64,000 nucleotides of DNA. Source: Vibrio fluminensis. GTDB lineage: Bacteria; Pseudomonadota; Gammaproteobacteria; Enterobacterales; Vibrionaceae. The notes under the pieces are model-generated. The model was not told where the DNA came from, searched no databases, and saw nothing but the letters and a program-made list of their open reading frames with translations. Location: positions 107,215-171,214 of the forward strand of contig NZ_JADILO010000006.1 in NCBI RefSeq assembly GCF_015278125.1, read 5' to 3'. The position numbers were made by a program, and so were the translations under genes. Positions 8,155-18,280 of the stretch are shown one piece after another. Position 1 is the first letter of the stretch; each line of letters begins with the position of its first letter.

Positions 8155-9630
8155 ATGAAGCGAGAACAATGGGGATCCCGTGCTGGATTTATTCTAGCGG
8201 CAGTCGGATCTGCTATCGGGTTGGGTAACATTTGGCGTTTCCCATATATGGCCTACGAGAATGGCGGCGGCGCCTTCTTCATTCCTTATCTATTTGCCAT
8301 GCTCACTGCTGGTATTCCATTTATGATTTTGGAATTCAGTATGGGGCAAAAATATCGCGGCAGTGCACCAAAAACGCTAGCTAAGATTCACTCTAAATTT
8401 GAGTGGCTAGGTTGGTTCCAAGTTGGCGTCGCGGCCGTTATTGCGGTTTACTACGTAGCCGTGATCGGCTGGGCGATTTCATACTTTGGCATGTCGTTTA
8501 CCCAAAGTTGGGGCAGCGACACCAATGCTTTCTTCTTCAGTGAGTACCTACAATTAGGTGGTGACAACTCGCCAACGGCGCTAGGTAGCATTCAATGGAA
8601 AATCGCTATTGCGATGCTCATAGCATGGGCAATCACTTATGCTGCCATTGTCGGGGGCGTAAAAGCCGGTATTGAACGCGCTTCGAAGATCATGATGCCA
8701 ATACTATTTATTATGGTACTGCTACTCATTGGACGTATGATTTTCCTTCCAGGTGCTCTGGATGGCGTGAACTATATGTTCGAGCCTGACTTTAGCAAGA
8801 TCTGGGATGTGAAGGTTTGGGCTGCGGCATATGGTCAAATTTTCTTCACGCTCAGTATTGGCTTTGCCATCATGCTGGCTTATTCAAGCTACTTACCTGA
8901 AAAGTCAGACATTACGAACAACGCCTTTATGACAGTATTGATCAACTGTGGCTTCTCAATTCTTGCCGGAATCATGATTTTCTCCGTATTGGGGTATATG
9001 GCTCAAGAACAAGGTAAACCACTAACAGAAGTTGTATCAGCAGGCGTTGGTCTTGCATTTGTTACCTTGCCGGCGGCAATTAACTTATTACCTGCACCTT
9101 ATGTCCTTGGTCCGCTGTTTTTCTTTGCGCTTGTTGTGGCAGGTCTAAGCTCACATATCTCAATCATGGAAGCGGTAACGTCAGCTATCATCGACAAGCT
9201 TAAGTGGAGCCGCAGAAAAGCTGCGAATATCGTAGTGGGTACTGGAGTCATTGTATCGATGGCGTTTGCGACCAATGGCGGTCTATTGCTTCTCGATCTC
9301 GTTGACCACTTTGCTAACAACGTTGGTATCATGGTTGGTGCGCTGATTGAAGTAGTACTCATGGCTTGGCTATTAAATAAAGTACCAAGCGTACGTGAAT
9401 ACGTTAACGCCAAGTCCGACTTTACGATTGGTCAATGGTTTGATGTATGTATCCGCTTTGTTACACCGGTAATGCTAGCCGTCATCCTAGCGACGAAACT
9501 ACAAACCCTACTAACGGAAGGCTATGGCGGTTATGACCTAACGCTCGGTTGGGTAGTGATTGGCGCCCTATTCGTTTTCGGTTTTATTATCAACAGCACA
9601 TCAAGCAAGCCACAGGAGGTGCAATCATGA
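8155..9630 (+). CDS. Sodium-dependent transporter of the NSS (SNF/SLC6) family
   Basis: The 491-residue integral membrane protein starts WGSRAGFILAAVGSAIGLGNIWRFPYMAYENGGGAF, the signature first helix of neurotransmitter:sodium symporters with the unwound sodium-site region. About eleven or twelve hydrophobic segments follow. Bacterial members import amino acids with Na+. The gene overlaps by four bases (ATGA) with a MetS-like small subunit, which suggests the MetP type that takes up methionine or alanine. The substrate is inferred. The start has a CAGGAG ribosome site six bases upstream. Confidence 0.93.
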   Translation: MKREQWGSRAGFILAAVGSAIGLGNIWRFPYMAYENGGGAFFIPYLFAMLTAGIPFMILEFSMGQKYRGSAPKTLAKIHSKFEWLGWFQVGVAAVIAVYYVAVIGWAISYFGMSFTQSWGSDTNAFFFSEYLQLGGDNSPTALGSIQWKIAIAMLIAWAITYAAIVGGVKAGIERASKIMMPILFIMVLLLIGRMIFLPGALDGVNYMFEPDFSKIWDVKVWAAAYGQIFFTLSIGFAIMLAYSSYLPEKSDITNNAFMTVLINCGFSILAGIMIFSVLGYMAQEQGKPLTEVVSAGVGLAFVTLPAAINLLPAPYVLGPLFFFALVVAGLSSHISIMEAVTSAIIDKLKWSRRKAANIVVGTGVIVSMAFATNGGLLLLDLVDHFANNVGIMVGALIEVVLMAWLLNKVPSVREYVNAKSDFTIGQWFDVCIRFVTPVMLAVILATKLQTLLTEGYGGYDLTLGWVVIGALFVFGFIINSTSSKPQEVQS

Positions 9631-9722
9631 CAACAGGTGCAATTATTATGATGGTGATTGGACTAGGGATCACCTGGGGCGGTGCGGCAATCTGCATCAA
9701 GCGTGCAATGAACAAACAGTAA
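9627..9722 (+). CDS. metS: MetS-like small subunit of the NSS transporter (31 aa)
   Basis: This 31-residue protein begins MTTGAIIMMVIGLGITWGG and ends KRAMNKQ: one transmembrane helix followed by a short basic tail. Its ATG overlaps the transporter stop codon (ATGA), and a full AGGAGGT site lies six bases upstream, inside the transporter gene. The MetS family of NSS small subunits has the same length, helix, GxxxxWGGAA-type core and position directly behind the transporter. In Corynebacterium glutamicum MetS is needed for MetP activity. The gene is easily missed because of its size. Confidence 0.88.
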   Translation: MTTGAIIMMVIGLGITWGGAAICIKRAMNKQ

Positions 9723-9738
9723 AATGTCCCACTAGACA

Positions 9739-9764
9739 AATGCCAGCAAATCGCTGGCATTTTT
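9739..9764 (+). terminator. Terminator of the NSS-metS operon
   Basis: ATGCCAGC, a five-base loop and GCTGGCAT are followed by a T tract, 17 bases after the metS stop. Confidence 0.9.
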
Positions 9765-9796
9765 ATTGCTGATTTCTAGCGCCAACATGTATAAAA

Positions 9797-10219
9797 CTAA
9801 AAGTGATACTTTGCGCCAGCCGCAGCACCAATGCCTAACTCCCAACCTTTGTGCATATCGAGCTCTGGTTGAACTTGACCATAGATCTGCCAGCCTTGGC
9901 TGACTTGGTAGTTAACACCTAACGGCACACGTACACCAAAGCCATCATCCCACTCTCCCCAAGCCCCTAATCCAACATACCACTCGATCGGTTCTTCAGT
10001 ATTGAACTGACCTGTTTTAGCGATGTAATCAAAGGCTGCTCCTTGATTACCAATAATAAAGCGATACTGATCATCCAGTTCAACCACCACACTTAATTGC
10101 TGGTCAACGGCCAGCCCCACAGCGAGATCGGTTGGCTTATCATTATTACTCGCATGCGCCGCAAAAGTTGCCGCGAGTAACACACTACCGATGGTGAACT
10201 TGTTCACTACTGTTTTCAT
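9797..10219 (-). CDS. Small secreted, probably outer-membrane protein of unknown function
   Basis: The 140-residue product has a clear signal peptide (MKTVVNKFTIGSVLLAATFA, cleavage near AHA-S). The mature part alternates polar and hydrophobic residues, is rich in glycine, tyrosine and tryptophan, and ends GAAAGAKYHF with a terminal phenylalanine. This is the pattern of a small beta-barrel or a periplasmic protein related to barrels. The ribosome site GGAGG is well placed. I do not recognise a named family. It is a single gene between the metS terminator and the ptsG terminator. Confidence 0.75.
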   Translation of the reverse strand: MKTVVNKFTIGSVLLAATFAAHASNNDKPTDLAVGLAVDQQLSVVVELDDQYRFIIGNQGAAFDYIAKTGQFNTEEPIEWYVGLGAWGEWDDGFGVRVPLGVNYQVSQGWQIYGQVQPELDMHKGWELGIGAAAGAKYHF

Positions 10220-10401
10220 TTATCCTCCAGTTAATCAATATTTCTTTGCTGTCTATTGTGTTGGCTTACAAACAGTGGAGGTCAGAGCAAAGTAAAGCGA
10301 GGGCTAAAATCGGGAAAGAAGAGAAGGAAACTTGAACTGATAATATGCAATTAGCTTTACCTTAAAGACGAACGCGAAACTAAACGTAAAGGCAGAACGT
10401 G

Positions 10402-10427
10402 AAAAAGGAGGCCGAAGCCTCCTTTGA
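10402..10427 (-). terminator. Terminator of ptsG
   Basis: On the minus strand AAAGGAGGC, a TTCG tetraloop and GCCTCC are followed by TTTTT, a very stable UUCG-capped intrinsic terminator. Confidence 0.92.
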
Positions 10428-10459
10428 ATACCTATAGGGGAAGGTATAATTTCAATGTA

Positions 10460-11890
10460 TTAGTGGTTACGAATCCACTCATCCATATCAGTTTTTAGGT
10501 TATCAGACTTAGTACCGAAGATTGCCTGAACACCACCAGCTACGACAACAACACCTGCTGCACCTAGCTTTTTAAGTTGGTCTTGGTCAACGGCTGCTGT
10601 ATCAGCAACTGCTACACGTAGACGTGTAATACATGCGTCTAGACCTGTGATGTTTTCTTTACCGCCGAATGCTGCAACTAGTTCACCAGCCATATCTGAG
10701 CCAGAAGTTGCTACTGCTGCATCATCAGATTCATCTTCGCGACCAGGAGTCTTAAGATCAAGAGCTGTGATAACAGTGCGGAATACTACGTAGTAGATCA
10801 CTGCGTATACTAGACCAACCGCTACCATTAGACCCATCTTCTGAGAGTTACCAGATAGAACTAGGAAGTCGATTAGACCGTGTGAGAATGAAGTACCGTG
10901 TACAAAACCTAGAGTGTTAGCAACAACGTATGCAGAACCAGCTAGTAGAGCGTGGATACCGTATAGGATTGGAGCAACGAATAGGAATGAGAATTCGATT
11001 GGCTCAGTAATACCTGTTAGGAATGAAGTCAGAGCTGCTGACGCCATGATACCCATTACTTTAGCGCGGTTTTCTGGTTTAGCACAGTGAGCAATAGCGA
11101 TTGCTGCAGCTGGTAGACCAAACATCTTGAACATGTAACCACCAGCTAGCTGACCGAAACCGTTGCCCGCTGCGCGAGAAGCTTCGTCTGCTACTAGGTA
11201 ACAAGTTAGTACGCCGTTTTGAGTTTCGCCTGCTGCGTTCACACAAGTACCAGCTTCGAAGAAGAATGGTACGTTCCACACGTGGTGTAGACCGAATGGG
11301 ATTAGAGAACGCTCAACTACGCCGTAGATACCGAACGCAAGTTGTGGGTTTTGGTGTGCAGCCCAGTCAGAGAATGCAGAGATTGCACCGCCGATTGGTG
11401 GCCATACGATAGATAGAACAACACCTAGGATGATTGCAGCAAAACCAGTGATGATTGGCACTGCACGCTTACCAGCGAAGAAGCCTAGGTATTCTGGAAG
11501 TTGGATCTTGAAGAAACGGTTGAATGCCCAAGCAGCAACACCACCCACAAGGATACCACCTAGTACACCTGTGTCGATCTTCTCAACGCCCATGATGCCG
11601 GCCATAACGCTTAGCGTAGCAACCATGATGCCGTAACCAACGATTGCAGCAAGGCCTGCTACACCGTCGTTATTTGTAAAGCCAAGTGCAACACCCACAG
11701 CAAATAGCAGAGCCATTTGGCCGAATACTGAGCCGCCTGCTTGTTCCATTAGGTTAGAAACGATTTCTGGGATGAAGCTAAGGTGAGCTGCACCTACACC
11801 TAGTAGGATACCTGCTACCGGTAGCACCGATACTGGAAGCATCAGAGCTTTACCGACTTTCTGCAGGTTTGCAAAAAGGTTCTTAAACAT
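10460..11890 (-). CDS. ptsG: Glucose-specific PTS permease EIICB (PtsG)
   Basis: The 476-residue protein imports and phosphorylates glucose. The N-terminal EIIC domain (about residues 1-390) starts [20 protein letters not shown] and contains [10 protein letters not shown], a conserved EIIC substrate-site sequence. A linker with [10 protein letters not shown] follows. The C-terminal EIIB domain has the phospho-cysteine C420 in LDACITRLR. It resembles E. coli PtsG over its whole length. I start at the ATG at 11890, with AGGAG upstream; the open frame runs 24 codons further upstream without support. Expected regulation is repression by Mlc and activation by CRP, but I could not find a convincing operator in the leader. 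Confidence 0.96.
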   Translation of the reverse strand: MFKNLFANLQKVGKALMLPVSVLPVAGILLGVGAAHLSFIPEIVSNLMEQAGGSVFGQMALLFAVGVALGFTNNDGVAGLAAIVGYGIMVATLSVMAGIMGVEKIDTGVLGGILVGGVAAWAFNRFFKIQLPEYLGFFAGKRAVPIITGFAAIILGVVLSIVWPPIGGAISAFSDWAAHQNPQLAFGIYGVVERSLIPFGLHHVWNVPFFFEAGTCVNAAGETQNGVLTCYLVADEASRAAGNGFGQLAGGYMFKMFGLPAAAIAIAHCAKPENRAKVMGIMASAALTSFLTGITEPIEFSFLFVAPILYGIHALLAGSAYVVANTLGFVHGTSFSHGLIDFLVLSGNSQKMGLMVAVGLVYAVIYYVVFRTVITALDLKTPGREDESDDAAVATSGSDMAGELVAAFGGKENITGLDACITRLRVAVADTAAVDQDQLKKLGAAGVVVVAGGVQAIFGTKSDNLKTDMDEWIRNH

Positions 11891-12333
11891 GTTTATGCTC
11901 CTGAAAGATATTAGAGTTATCTGGGCTCTAACGGCACACCCCCGTAGCCTAAATGTTAGCACCCATTGAAAATGTAACCACTTGTAACGTTATATTTTCT
12001 GCCTCTAAATATATCTTGAGCCCACTCGCATTTGCTAGTGCGCGAGACACTTTAATTGCAAACTAATAGATAGATCACACGCAAAAACTCTATTTTATAA
12101 AGAAAAACATGCCATAAGACATTGATATAATTAAAAATAAACCAGCAAAGCATTAATTTCAGCCATCGAATAAAATAAGCTTCAATGTTATTTTTTATTA
12201 CAAAATTACAAGTGCTTACTTGATGAGCAGATAAGTTAACAATAATGCCCATTGAGTAACATAAAAACGTTTACATCATATTTTGAACAAAAAAAAAGAG
12301 ACTTTCGCCTCTTTTTTATACTCGAATGCTTTT
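11891..12333. other. AT-rich ptsG leader and promoter region
   Basis: This stretch separates ptsG from the tatD-family gene. It contains a short inverted repeat (CTCGC at 12025-12029 with GCGAG at 12042-12046) and one good CRP half-site (TGTGA on the minus strand near 12076), but no full operator I can defend. A 66-codon open frame at 12052-12252 is AT-driven and lacks a ribosome site. Confidence 0.5.
12289..12318 (-). terminator. Terminator after the tatD-family gene
   Basis: AAAAAGAG and CTCTTTTT arms flank a short loop, with T runs on either strand. It lies just past the ycfH stop. Confidence 0.75.
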
Positions 12334-13101
12334 TTATCTCAAAAAAAGATTTTTGAAGTTTTCGCTGGTTTTTCGCCCAACTTCTGACAGTGCTGCACCT
12401 TTGAGTTGCTCTATATATGCCGCAACCTCAACCACATATGCAGGTTGGTTTTGTTTACCGCGATGAGGAACTGGCGCTAGGTAAGGTGAATCTGTCTCAA
12501 TCAACAAACGCTCGAGTGGCAATGCCTTTACCACTTCTTTCAGTTCAGTCGCCTGTCTAAAGGTGACAATACCGGAAATGGAAATATAAAAGCCAAGTTC
12601 CATTGCCGCTTCAGCAAAAGCGAGATCTTCAGTAAAACAGTGAATCACGCCACCACACTTCTCTGCTCCGCCACTGCGGAGGATATCAAGCGTATCTTGA
12701 CGTGCATTACGAGTGTGAATAATCAGAGGCTTGTTCAACTCTACTGCTAGAGCGACTTGCTGTTCAAAGCGCTGTTGTTGCAGCGGCTTAGTCTCTGGCT
12801 GGTAGTGATAGTCTAAACCTGTTTCACCGATCGCGACCACTTTAGGGTGCTGGGCGTACTGACGCATTAAATCAAAACTAAAGTCACTTTCTACATCTAA
12901 CGGATGAACACCACATGATGCATAAACGTTATCAAATGGTTCAATCATTTCGATCATATTCGGAAAAGCATCAAGAGTGACGCCTACCGACAATAGTTCA
13001 TTTACGTTAGCTGCTTTTGCTTTAGCAACCACGTCTGCGATCCCTTGATGAAGATCTTGATAGTCCAACTTATCAAGATGGCAGTGAGAATCTACAAACA
13101 T
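12334..13101 (-). CDS. ycfH: TatD-family metal-dependent hydrolase (YcfH)
   Basis: The 255-residue TIM-barrel protein starts MFVDSHCHLDKLDY with the metal-binding HxH. It also has GETGLDYHY (glutamate ligand), LIIHTRNA, VIHCFTED and the late ETDSPYLAPVPHRGK aspartate motif of the TatD family. Members are 3'-5' exonucleases or D-aminoacyl hydrolases. The position between holB and ptsG is the same as E. coli ycfH. The start overlaps the end of holB by 10 bases, so translation is probably coupled. Confidence 0.93.
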   Translation of the reverse strand: MFVDSHCHLDKLDYQDLHQGIADVVAKAKAANVNELLSVGVTLDAFPNMIEMIEPFDNVYASCGVHPLDVESDFSFDLMRQYAQHPKVVAIGETGLDYHYQPETKPLQQQRFEQQVALAVELNKPLIIHTRNARQDTLDILRSGGAEKCGGVIHCFTEDLAFAEAAMELGFYISISGIVTFRQATELKEVVKALPLERLLIETDSPYLAPVPHRGKQNQPAYVVEVAAYIEQLKGAALSEVGRKTSENFKNLFLR

Positions 13102-14054
13102 GCTTCCCCATTAAATTTAAATAACCAGTCTAAAATCAATAGCTCACGGTTAAGACCCGTGTGCTGTGTCAGTTGCTCAATCAACGCTTGCAACGCCTGC
13201 GTCTGTTGGTAAAGCAAGTTATACGTAATACGTTCGGCCATGACTTTTGCACCAGGCACCGCCTGTGGAAGTTCCAATCCAAAGTGCACTTTCTGCGTAT
13301 CGGTAAGCAAATACCAAAGCCATAGCAATGACGTTTCAATATCACCACTCAGTTCTTTCGCTAGTTTTATTGCATCACCACGCTGTGCAGCGACATCGAG
13401 TAACTGTTGCTCTATCGTGAGGTAGCGTTTGTGTCCGTCACCTTCAATAAACTTAAGCGTATTAAGCGGCGAATTACCATTAATATGTGCAGCAAAACTC
13501 GGCACCGCTTGTTGTGTTTGTGTTGCGAGCCAGCCTGCCAATTGTTCGGCTTCAGGCGGTGCAATATGCCACTGCTGACAACGGCTAGTAATGGTCGGCA
13601 ACAGTTGGCTCGCCGAGCTACTCACCAATAAAAACAAACAGCTTGGCGATGGCGTTTCTAGTGTTTTGAGCAACGCGTTCGCCGCCGATTCGTTCATCGC
13701 ATCCGCAGGCTGAATCACAATCACGCGATACCCCGCCAATTGAGAAGACTCTTGAGCGATTCGGTTGCATTGACGAATTTGATCGACAGTAATCGCCTTG
13801 CCCTCTTTTTCTGGCTTAATCCAGTGAAAATCAGGGTGACTACTCGACGCCATCAATTGGCAACTGTGGCAAAATCCACAAGGTTCTGACGCAAAGTTGC
13901 TGCACATCACGGCACGGCTAAATTGCGTAACTAGCTGATCTTCACCAAAGCCTGGCTTAGCAATCAACAAGGCGGCATTTGGGAAGCGATCCGCTTCTAA
14001 ATGAGCCTGCCATTGTTGCCACAACGGTGTTAGCCAAGGGTAAAGCTGCGCCAT
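13092..14054 (-). CDS. holB: DNA polymerase III delta' subunit (HolB)
   Basis: The 320-residue clamp-loader subunit begins [16 protein letters not shown]. It has a degenerate nucleotide site (AKPGFGEDQL), the zinc-binding cysteines in CSNFASEPCGFCHSCQLM, and ANALLKTLETPSPSCLFLL with a following SRCQQW, as in delta'. I use the ATG at 14054, which shares one base with the tmk stop (TAATG); an in-frame ATG six codons upstream at 14072 is possible. HolB opens the beta clamp together with tau/gamma and delta. Confidence 0.93.
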   Translation of the reverse strand: MAQLYPWLTPLWQQWQAHLEADRFPNAALLIAKPGFGEDQLVTQFSRAVMCSNFASEPCGFCHSCQLMASSSHPDFHWIKPEKEGKAITVDQIRQCNRIAQESSQLAGYRVIVIQPADAMNESAANALLKTLETPSPSCLFLLVSSSASQLLPTITSRCQQWHIAPPEAEQLAGWLATQTQQAVPSFAAHINGNSPLNTLKFIEGDGHKRYLTIEQQLLDVAAQRGDAIKLAKELSGDIETSLLWLWYLLTDTQKVHFGLELPQAVPGAKVMAERITYNLLYQQTQALQALIEQLTQHTGLNRELLILDWLFKFNGEACL

Positions 14055-14686
14055 TATAGTGCTTCCAACCATTGTTCTAGTGCTGTCTGAATATCCGCAG
14101 CAACTTTGTCCATTGTCTGCTCTGCATTGATAATAACAATACTGTCATCGCTATTGGCAATCTCAAGGTAACGTTCACGAGTACGGTCGAAGAAACTCAT
14201 GTCCATTTTCTCAATGCGATCGAGCTCACCACGACCACGAGCACGTTCAAGACCGACGCGCGGATCAAGATCAAGATAAAGGGTAAAGTCCGGCTTAAAC
14301 TCACCTAGAGTGGTCTCACGCAACGCTTGCATAGTTTGGCGTGGAATTTGTCGACCACCACCTTGATAAGCTTGTGAGGACATATCATGACGGTCGCCCA
14401 CCACCCAAGTATCACTTGCCAATGCCGGTTTAATCACGTTCTCAACCAACTGAACGCGTGAAGCATACATAAGTAGCAGTTCTGTCATATCTTGCAGAAC
14501 TTCACCTTCATGTTCTTGCTTGACTAACTCGCGCAATTTTTCAGCTAACGCAGTACCGCCTGGCTCACGAGTATGCTTAATAGACTCAATACCTGCGCGC
14601 TTTAGTACTTCTAACACTGCGTTGATGGCAGTACTTTTACCAGCGCCTTCAAGACCTTCTACAACGATAAATTTAGCTTGTTTCAT
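14054..14686 (-). CDS. tmk: Thymidylate kinase
   Basis: The 210-residue enzyme phosphorylates dTMP to dTDP. It has the P-loop GLEGAGKST (residues 9-17), the DR[YH] region [16 protein letters not shown], and a LID containing [12 protein letters not shown], typical of the E. coli type with arginines in the lid rather than the P-loop. It lies five bases downstream of mltG and overlaps holB by one base. Confidence 0.96.
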   Translation of the reverse strand: MKQAKFIVVEGLEGAGKSTAINAVLEVLKRAGIESIKHTREPGGTALAEKLRELVKQEHEGEVLQDMTELLLMYASRVQLVENVIKPALASDTWVVGDRHDMSSQAYQGGGRQIPRQTMQALRETTLGEFKPDFTLYLDLDPRVGLERARGRGELDRIEKMDMSFFDRTRERYLEIANSDDSIVIINAEQTMDKVAADIQTALEQWLEAL

Positions 14687-14691
14687 AAAAA

Positions 14692-15708
14692 TTATTTGTT
14701 ACTTCTTAGATGGCGTAAATAAGCACGAACCGCACGGTTATGATCGGCTAAGTTCTTTGAAAAAACGTGACCGCCTTTTCCGCTGGCGACAAAATAGTAA
14801 TAGTTACTGTCTTCTGGGTTCAGTGCTGCTTTAATCGATGCTTCGCCTGCCATTGCAATTGGTGTTGGCGGCAAACCAAAAATCACATAAGTGTTGTATG
14901 GCGTGGCTGTACGCAGATCTTTCTTACGAATATTGCCATCATACTTATCACCCATGCCGTAAATCACGGTGGGGTCAGTTTGCAGGCGCATACGCTTATT
15001 CAAACGATTCACAAACACCGAAGCCACGCGTTCGCGTTCAGATTCTACCGCCGTTTCTTTCTCAATAATGGAGGCGAGAATCAAAGCGTCATATGGCGTC
15101 TTAAGCGGAAGTTTATCTTGGCGATTTTGCCAAGCCTCATCCAATACCGATTGCAGCTTATCCGCAGAACGCTGGAGAATATCTAAATCAGATGTCCCGT
15201 AGGTATAATTGAATGTCTCCGCAAGGAACAAGCCTTCCAGTTTCGTCTGCTCAATACCAAGCGCTTTGGCAATGTCAGCCTCACTCATCTCACTGGTTTT
15301 ATGCTCAAGATAAGGGGCATTTTCTAAAATGGTACGCCACTCGCTGAAACGAGAACCTTCAACAAAAGTAATCGAGAACTGATGCTCTTTGCCCGTTTTA
15401 AATAACGCTAAGGCATCAGTTAAATTCATTTCCGGCGTAATTAAGTAAGTACCTGCGCGCAGCTGAGTAAGTTCAGGGTGGAAATGACGGATCACTTTCA
15501 CCACATCACTGCTGGTGATCAGTTTCTGCTCATTAAGTTGAGCTAAAACGCGCTGAAAGCTCGAACCCGGTTTGACAGTAAAAATTTGTTCTTGAGTCAA
15601 CTGCAAAGGCTGAGTAACAAACTGCTCAACTTGCTTAGTTAAATAGAAAAAAGCGCCGGTAGCTAACGCAGCTACCAAAAGCAACAACAAAGTGATCTTC
15701 TTAATCAC
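14692..15708 (-). CDS. mltG: Endolytic murein transglycosylase MltG
   Basis: The 338-residue protein is anchored by one N-terminal transmembrane helix (about residues 4-23) with a periplasmic YceG domain. The catalytic glutamate lies in [17 protein letters not shown], followed by the conserved [12 protein letters not shown] and [17 protein letters not shown] segments. MltG cleaves nascent glycan strands and helps set their length. The start overlaps the pabC stop by four bases (ATGA), and tmk follows, the same order as in E. coli. Confidence 0.95.
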   Translation of the reverse strand: MIKKITLLLLLVAALATGAFFYLTKQVEQFVTQPLQLTQEQIFTVKPGSSFQRVLAQLNEQKLITSSDVVKVIRHFHPELTQLRAGTYLITPEMNLTDALALFKTGKEHQFSITFVEGSRFSEWRTILENAPYLEHKTSEMSEADIAKALGIEQTKLEGLFLAETFNYTYGTSDLDILQRSADKLQSVLDEAWQNRQDKLPLKTPYDALILASIIEKETAVESERERVASVFVNRLNKRMRLQTDPTVIYGMGDKYDGNIRKKDLRTATPYNTYVIFGLPPTPIAMAGEASIKAALNPEDSNYYYFVASGKGGHVFSKNLADHNRAVRAYLRHLRSNK

Positions 15709-16508
15709 GGGGACAACATCTCCTGAATACTTCTTGTCTGCTTTCCTATCTGGAAAGACTGACCTTCAATCCCCTTAATTGGGGCCACACCTAAAATCGA
15801 ATTAGTGATAAAAACTTCATCCGCATCCAGTAAGTCCGTCAACGCAAACTCACCAACATGCAGATTAATCTTTTGCTGCTGCGCAATGTCCAAGACTCTT
15901 CGTCTTGCGACACCTGCAACACCTGACATAGTCAAATCTGGGGTATACAGTTCTTGCTCTTTCCACCAAAACAGATTCGCCATACTGGTTTCAACGATAT
16001 GTTCCGATAAATTGAGCACCACACCATCACTCAGTTGGCGTTGGTCGAGCTCCGCTTTCACCAGCACTTGCTCCAAGCGGTTATTGTGTTTGTGCCCAGC
16101 GAGCAAAGGATTCAACCCTAAACGCGTCTGACATACCCCAAGCTCAATCCCTTCTTGTTGCCACTGATAATAGTGAGCAGGAAAAGCAAAGTCGCTAATA
16201 GTAACATTAGGAGCACTCACTTGAGTAGCGCTATAGCCTCTCCCCCCTTCCCCGCGGCTAATATGAAGTTTAAGCCCTGCGAGTGAGTCGTGATTTGCCG
16301 CCTGTTTAAGCCACAATTCGACTTTTTGCCAATCGGGATGAGGTATCGCCAACGCATCTAAACAAGCTTGCATGCGCTGTAAATGATAAGACCAACATTC
16401 GACTGCACCATCTCGAGTGAGCATAGTAGTGAAACAACCATCACCATATTGGAAAGAGCGATCGAGTAGAGAGATAGAATCGGTCGGTTGTCCGTTGAGC
16501 CAATACAC
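15705..16508 (-). CDS. pabC: Aminodeoxychorismate lyase (PabC)
   Basis: The 267-residue fold-type IV PLP enzyme converts 4-amino-4-deoxychorismate to p-aminobenzoate for folate. It starts MYWLNGQPTDSISLLDRSFQYGDGCFTTM, which is diagnostic. KLHISRGEGGRGY is a conserved core, the PLP lysine is most likely in LAGHKHNNRLEQVLVKAEL, and EVFITNSILGVAPI is the cofactor-binding loop. It lies between fabF and mltG as in E. coli. Confidence 0.94.
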   Translation of the reverse strand: MYWLNGQPTDSISLLDRSFQYGDGCFTTMLTRDGAVECWSYHLQRMQACLDALAIPHPDWQKVELWLKQAANHDSLAGLKLHISRGEGGRGYSATQVSAPNVTISDFAFPAHYYQWQQEGIELGVCQTRLGLNPLLAGHKHNNRLEQVLVKAELDQRQLSDGVVLNLSEHIVETSMANLFWWKEQELYTPDLTMSGVAGVARRRVLDIAQQQKINLHVGEFALTDLLDADEVFITNSILGVAPIKGIEGQSFQIGKQTRSIQEMLSP

Positions 16509-16567
16509 AATTTTTCCCTAGTTAGCTTGCCAAACTGAATGCGTTTTACTGAGTTGTCCCAATTGGC

Positions 16568-16599
16568 AAAAAAAAGGCCTGATAACAAAGTATCAGGCC
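16568..16599 (-). terminator. Terminator of fabF
   Basis: GGCCTGATA and TATCAGGCC arms with a six-base loop are followed on the minus strand by a run of T. It separates the fab cluster from pabC. Confidence 0.9.
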
Positions 16600-16630
16600 G
16601 TTTTATCACAGATTCGGATCAGTTTCTTGC

Positions 16631-17872
16631 TTAAATCTTCTTAAATACAAGAGAACCGTTAGTGCCACCGAAACCAAAAGAGTTACAGATAGCGTATTCC
16701 ATATCAACTTTTTGCGCCACATGTGGAACAAGGTCGATATCTAGGCCTTCTTCTGGGTTATCTAGGTTGATCGTTGGTGGAACGATTTGGTCAACAAGAG
16801 ACAGAACAGTAATGATCGCTTCAACTGAGCCCGCTGCACCTAGTAGGTGACCAGTCATAGATTTAGTTGAAGACACTTTAACCTGTTTAGCACCCTCTTC
16901 ACCAAGAGCACGTTTAACACCTTTGATTTCCGCTACATCGCCCGCTGGAGTCGATGTACCGTGAGCGTTTACGTAACCAACTTGAGTACCAGTGATACCC
17001 GCGTCACGCATTGCCGCTTCCATCGCTAGCGCACCACCTGAACCGTCTTCACTTGGTGAAGTCATGTGGTAAGCATCGCCAGACATACCAAAGCCAACAA
17101 GCTCTGCGTAAATCTTAGCGCCACGCGCTTTTGCGTGTTCGTACTCTTCAAGTACCATCACGCCGGCACCGTCACCTAGTACGAAACCGTCACGATCTTT
17201 GTCCCATGGACGAGAAGCCTTTTGTGGCTCATCGTTACGAGTTGATAGTGCTTTCGCAGCACCGAAACCCGCCATGCCTAGTGGCGTAGAAGCTTTCTCA
17301 GAGCCACCCGCTACCATTGCATCAGCATCACCGTAAGCGATCATACGTGCAGCATGACCGATATTGTGTAGACCTGTTGTACACGCTGTTGAGATAGCGA
17401 TGTTAGGACCACGAAGACCACGCATGATAGATAGGTTACCTGCAACCATGTTGACGATGGTTGATGGTACGAAGAATGGGCTAACTTTACGTGGGCCTTT
17501 GCTCACTAGAGCTGTGTGACCAGTTTCGATTAGGTCTAGACCGCCGATGCCAGAACCGATAGCGACGCCGATGCGCGCTGCGTTCTCTTCGTTAACTTGT
17601 AAGCCTGAATCGTCTAGAGCTTGAATACCAGCTGCAATGCCGTACTGGATAAATAGATCCATTTTACGAGCATCTTTCTTAGACATGTACTCTTCGCAGT
17701 TAAAATCTTTAACAAGACCTGCAAAGCGAGTAGAGAAATTAGTAGCATCAAAGTGTTCGATATTAACGATACCACTTTGACCTTCTAGCAGGGCCTTCCA
17801 TGATGATTCTACAGTGTTGCCTACCGGTGACAACATACCCATGCCAGTGACAACAACACGACGCTTGGACAC
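16631..17872 (-). CDS. fabF: 3-oxoacyl-ACP synthase II (FabF)
   Basis: The 413-residue condensing enzyme elongates acyl-ACP. The nucleophile cysteine lies in [12 protein letters not shown] (about residue 163). The two active-site histidines are in [13 protein letters not shown] and [14 protein letters not shown], and [11 protein letters not shown] closes the fold. The start [18 protein letters not shown] is standard. It lies about 90 bases after acpP with an intervening hairpin. Confidence 0.97.
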   Translation of the reverse strand: MSKRRVVVTGMGMLSPVGNTVESSWKALLEGQSGIVNIEHFDATNFSTRFAGLVKDFNCEEYMSKKDARKMDLFIQYGIAAGIQALDDSGLQVNEENAARIGVAIGSGIGGLDLIETGHTALVSKGPRKVSPFFVPSTIVNMVAGNLSIMRGLRGPNIAISTACTTGLHNIGHAARMIAYGDADAMVAGGSEKASTPLGMAGFGAAKALSTRNDEPQKASRPWDKDRDGFVLGDGAGVMVLEEYEHAKARGAKIYAELVGFGMSGDAYHMTSPSEDGSGGALAMEAAMRDAGITGTQVGYVNAHGTSTPAGDVAEIKGVKRALGEEGAKQVKVSSTKSMTGHLLGAAGSVEAIITVLSLVDQIVPPTINLDNPEEGLDIDLVPHVAQKVDMEYAICNSFGFGGTNGSLVFKKI

Positions 17873-17923
17873 GATTTTATTCTCCGGAAATGAAATGATT
17901 CTATGAGAGATATAGATGAGTTA

Positions 17924-17955
17924 TAAAAAAACGCAGGCGGCCAGAAGGCCGCCTG
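17924..17955 (-). terminator. Hairpin terminator between acpP and fabF
   Basis: CAGGCGGCC and GGCCGCCTG with a four-base loop are followed on the minus strand by CG and a long T run. It probably gives a high acpP mRNA level with limited read-through into fabF. Confidence 0.9.
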
Positions 17956-17965
17956 GGGGGAGAGA

Positions 17966-18199
17966 TTACTGAGCGCTGTTCACGTAGTCGATTGCAGCTT
18001 GAACAGTAGTGATCTTCTCAGCTTCTTCATCTGGAATCTCAGTGTCGAATTCTTCTTCTAGAGCCATTACTAGTTCAACAGTGTCTAGAGAATCAGCACC
18101 TAGATCATCAACAAATGAAGCTTCGTTTTTAACTTCTGCTTCGTCTACACCTAGCTGTTCAACAATGATTTTCTTTACGCGTTCTTCGATGTTGCTCAT
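17966..18199 (-). CDS. acpP: Acyl carrier protein
   Basis: The 77-residue acidic protein starts [17 protein letters not shown]. It carries phosphopantetheine on S37 in the invariant [18 protein letters not shown]. It shuttles acyl chains for FabD, FabG, FabH and FabF and for PlsX. The open frame extends upstream to 18271, but the ATG at 18199 follows a strong AAAGGAAAAG ribosome region and matches the universal N-terminus. Confidence 0.98.
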
Positions 18200-18280
18200 T
18201 TTTTCTTTTCCTTTACAGATTTCGCTCAATGCGATGATTCCGTAGTTTATTAGAACTATTGAAAGTTGCAAGGGGGACCT

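Noticed and set aside
11891..12100. Mlc and CRP operators for ptsG
   Set aside because: I expected them, but only a single CRP half-site (TGTGA) and a weak inverted repeat are visible; not enough to annotate.
12052..12252. 66-codon frame in the ptsG leader
   Set aside because: It is AT-driven, has no ribosome site, and reads as a run of hydrophobic and rare residues with no family resemblance.
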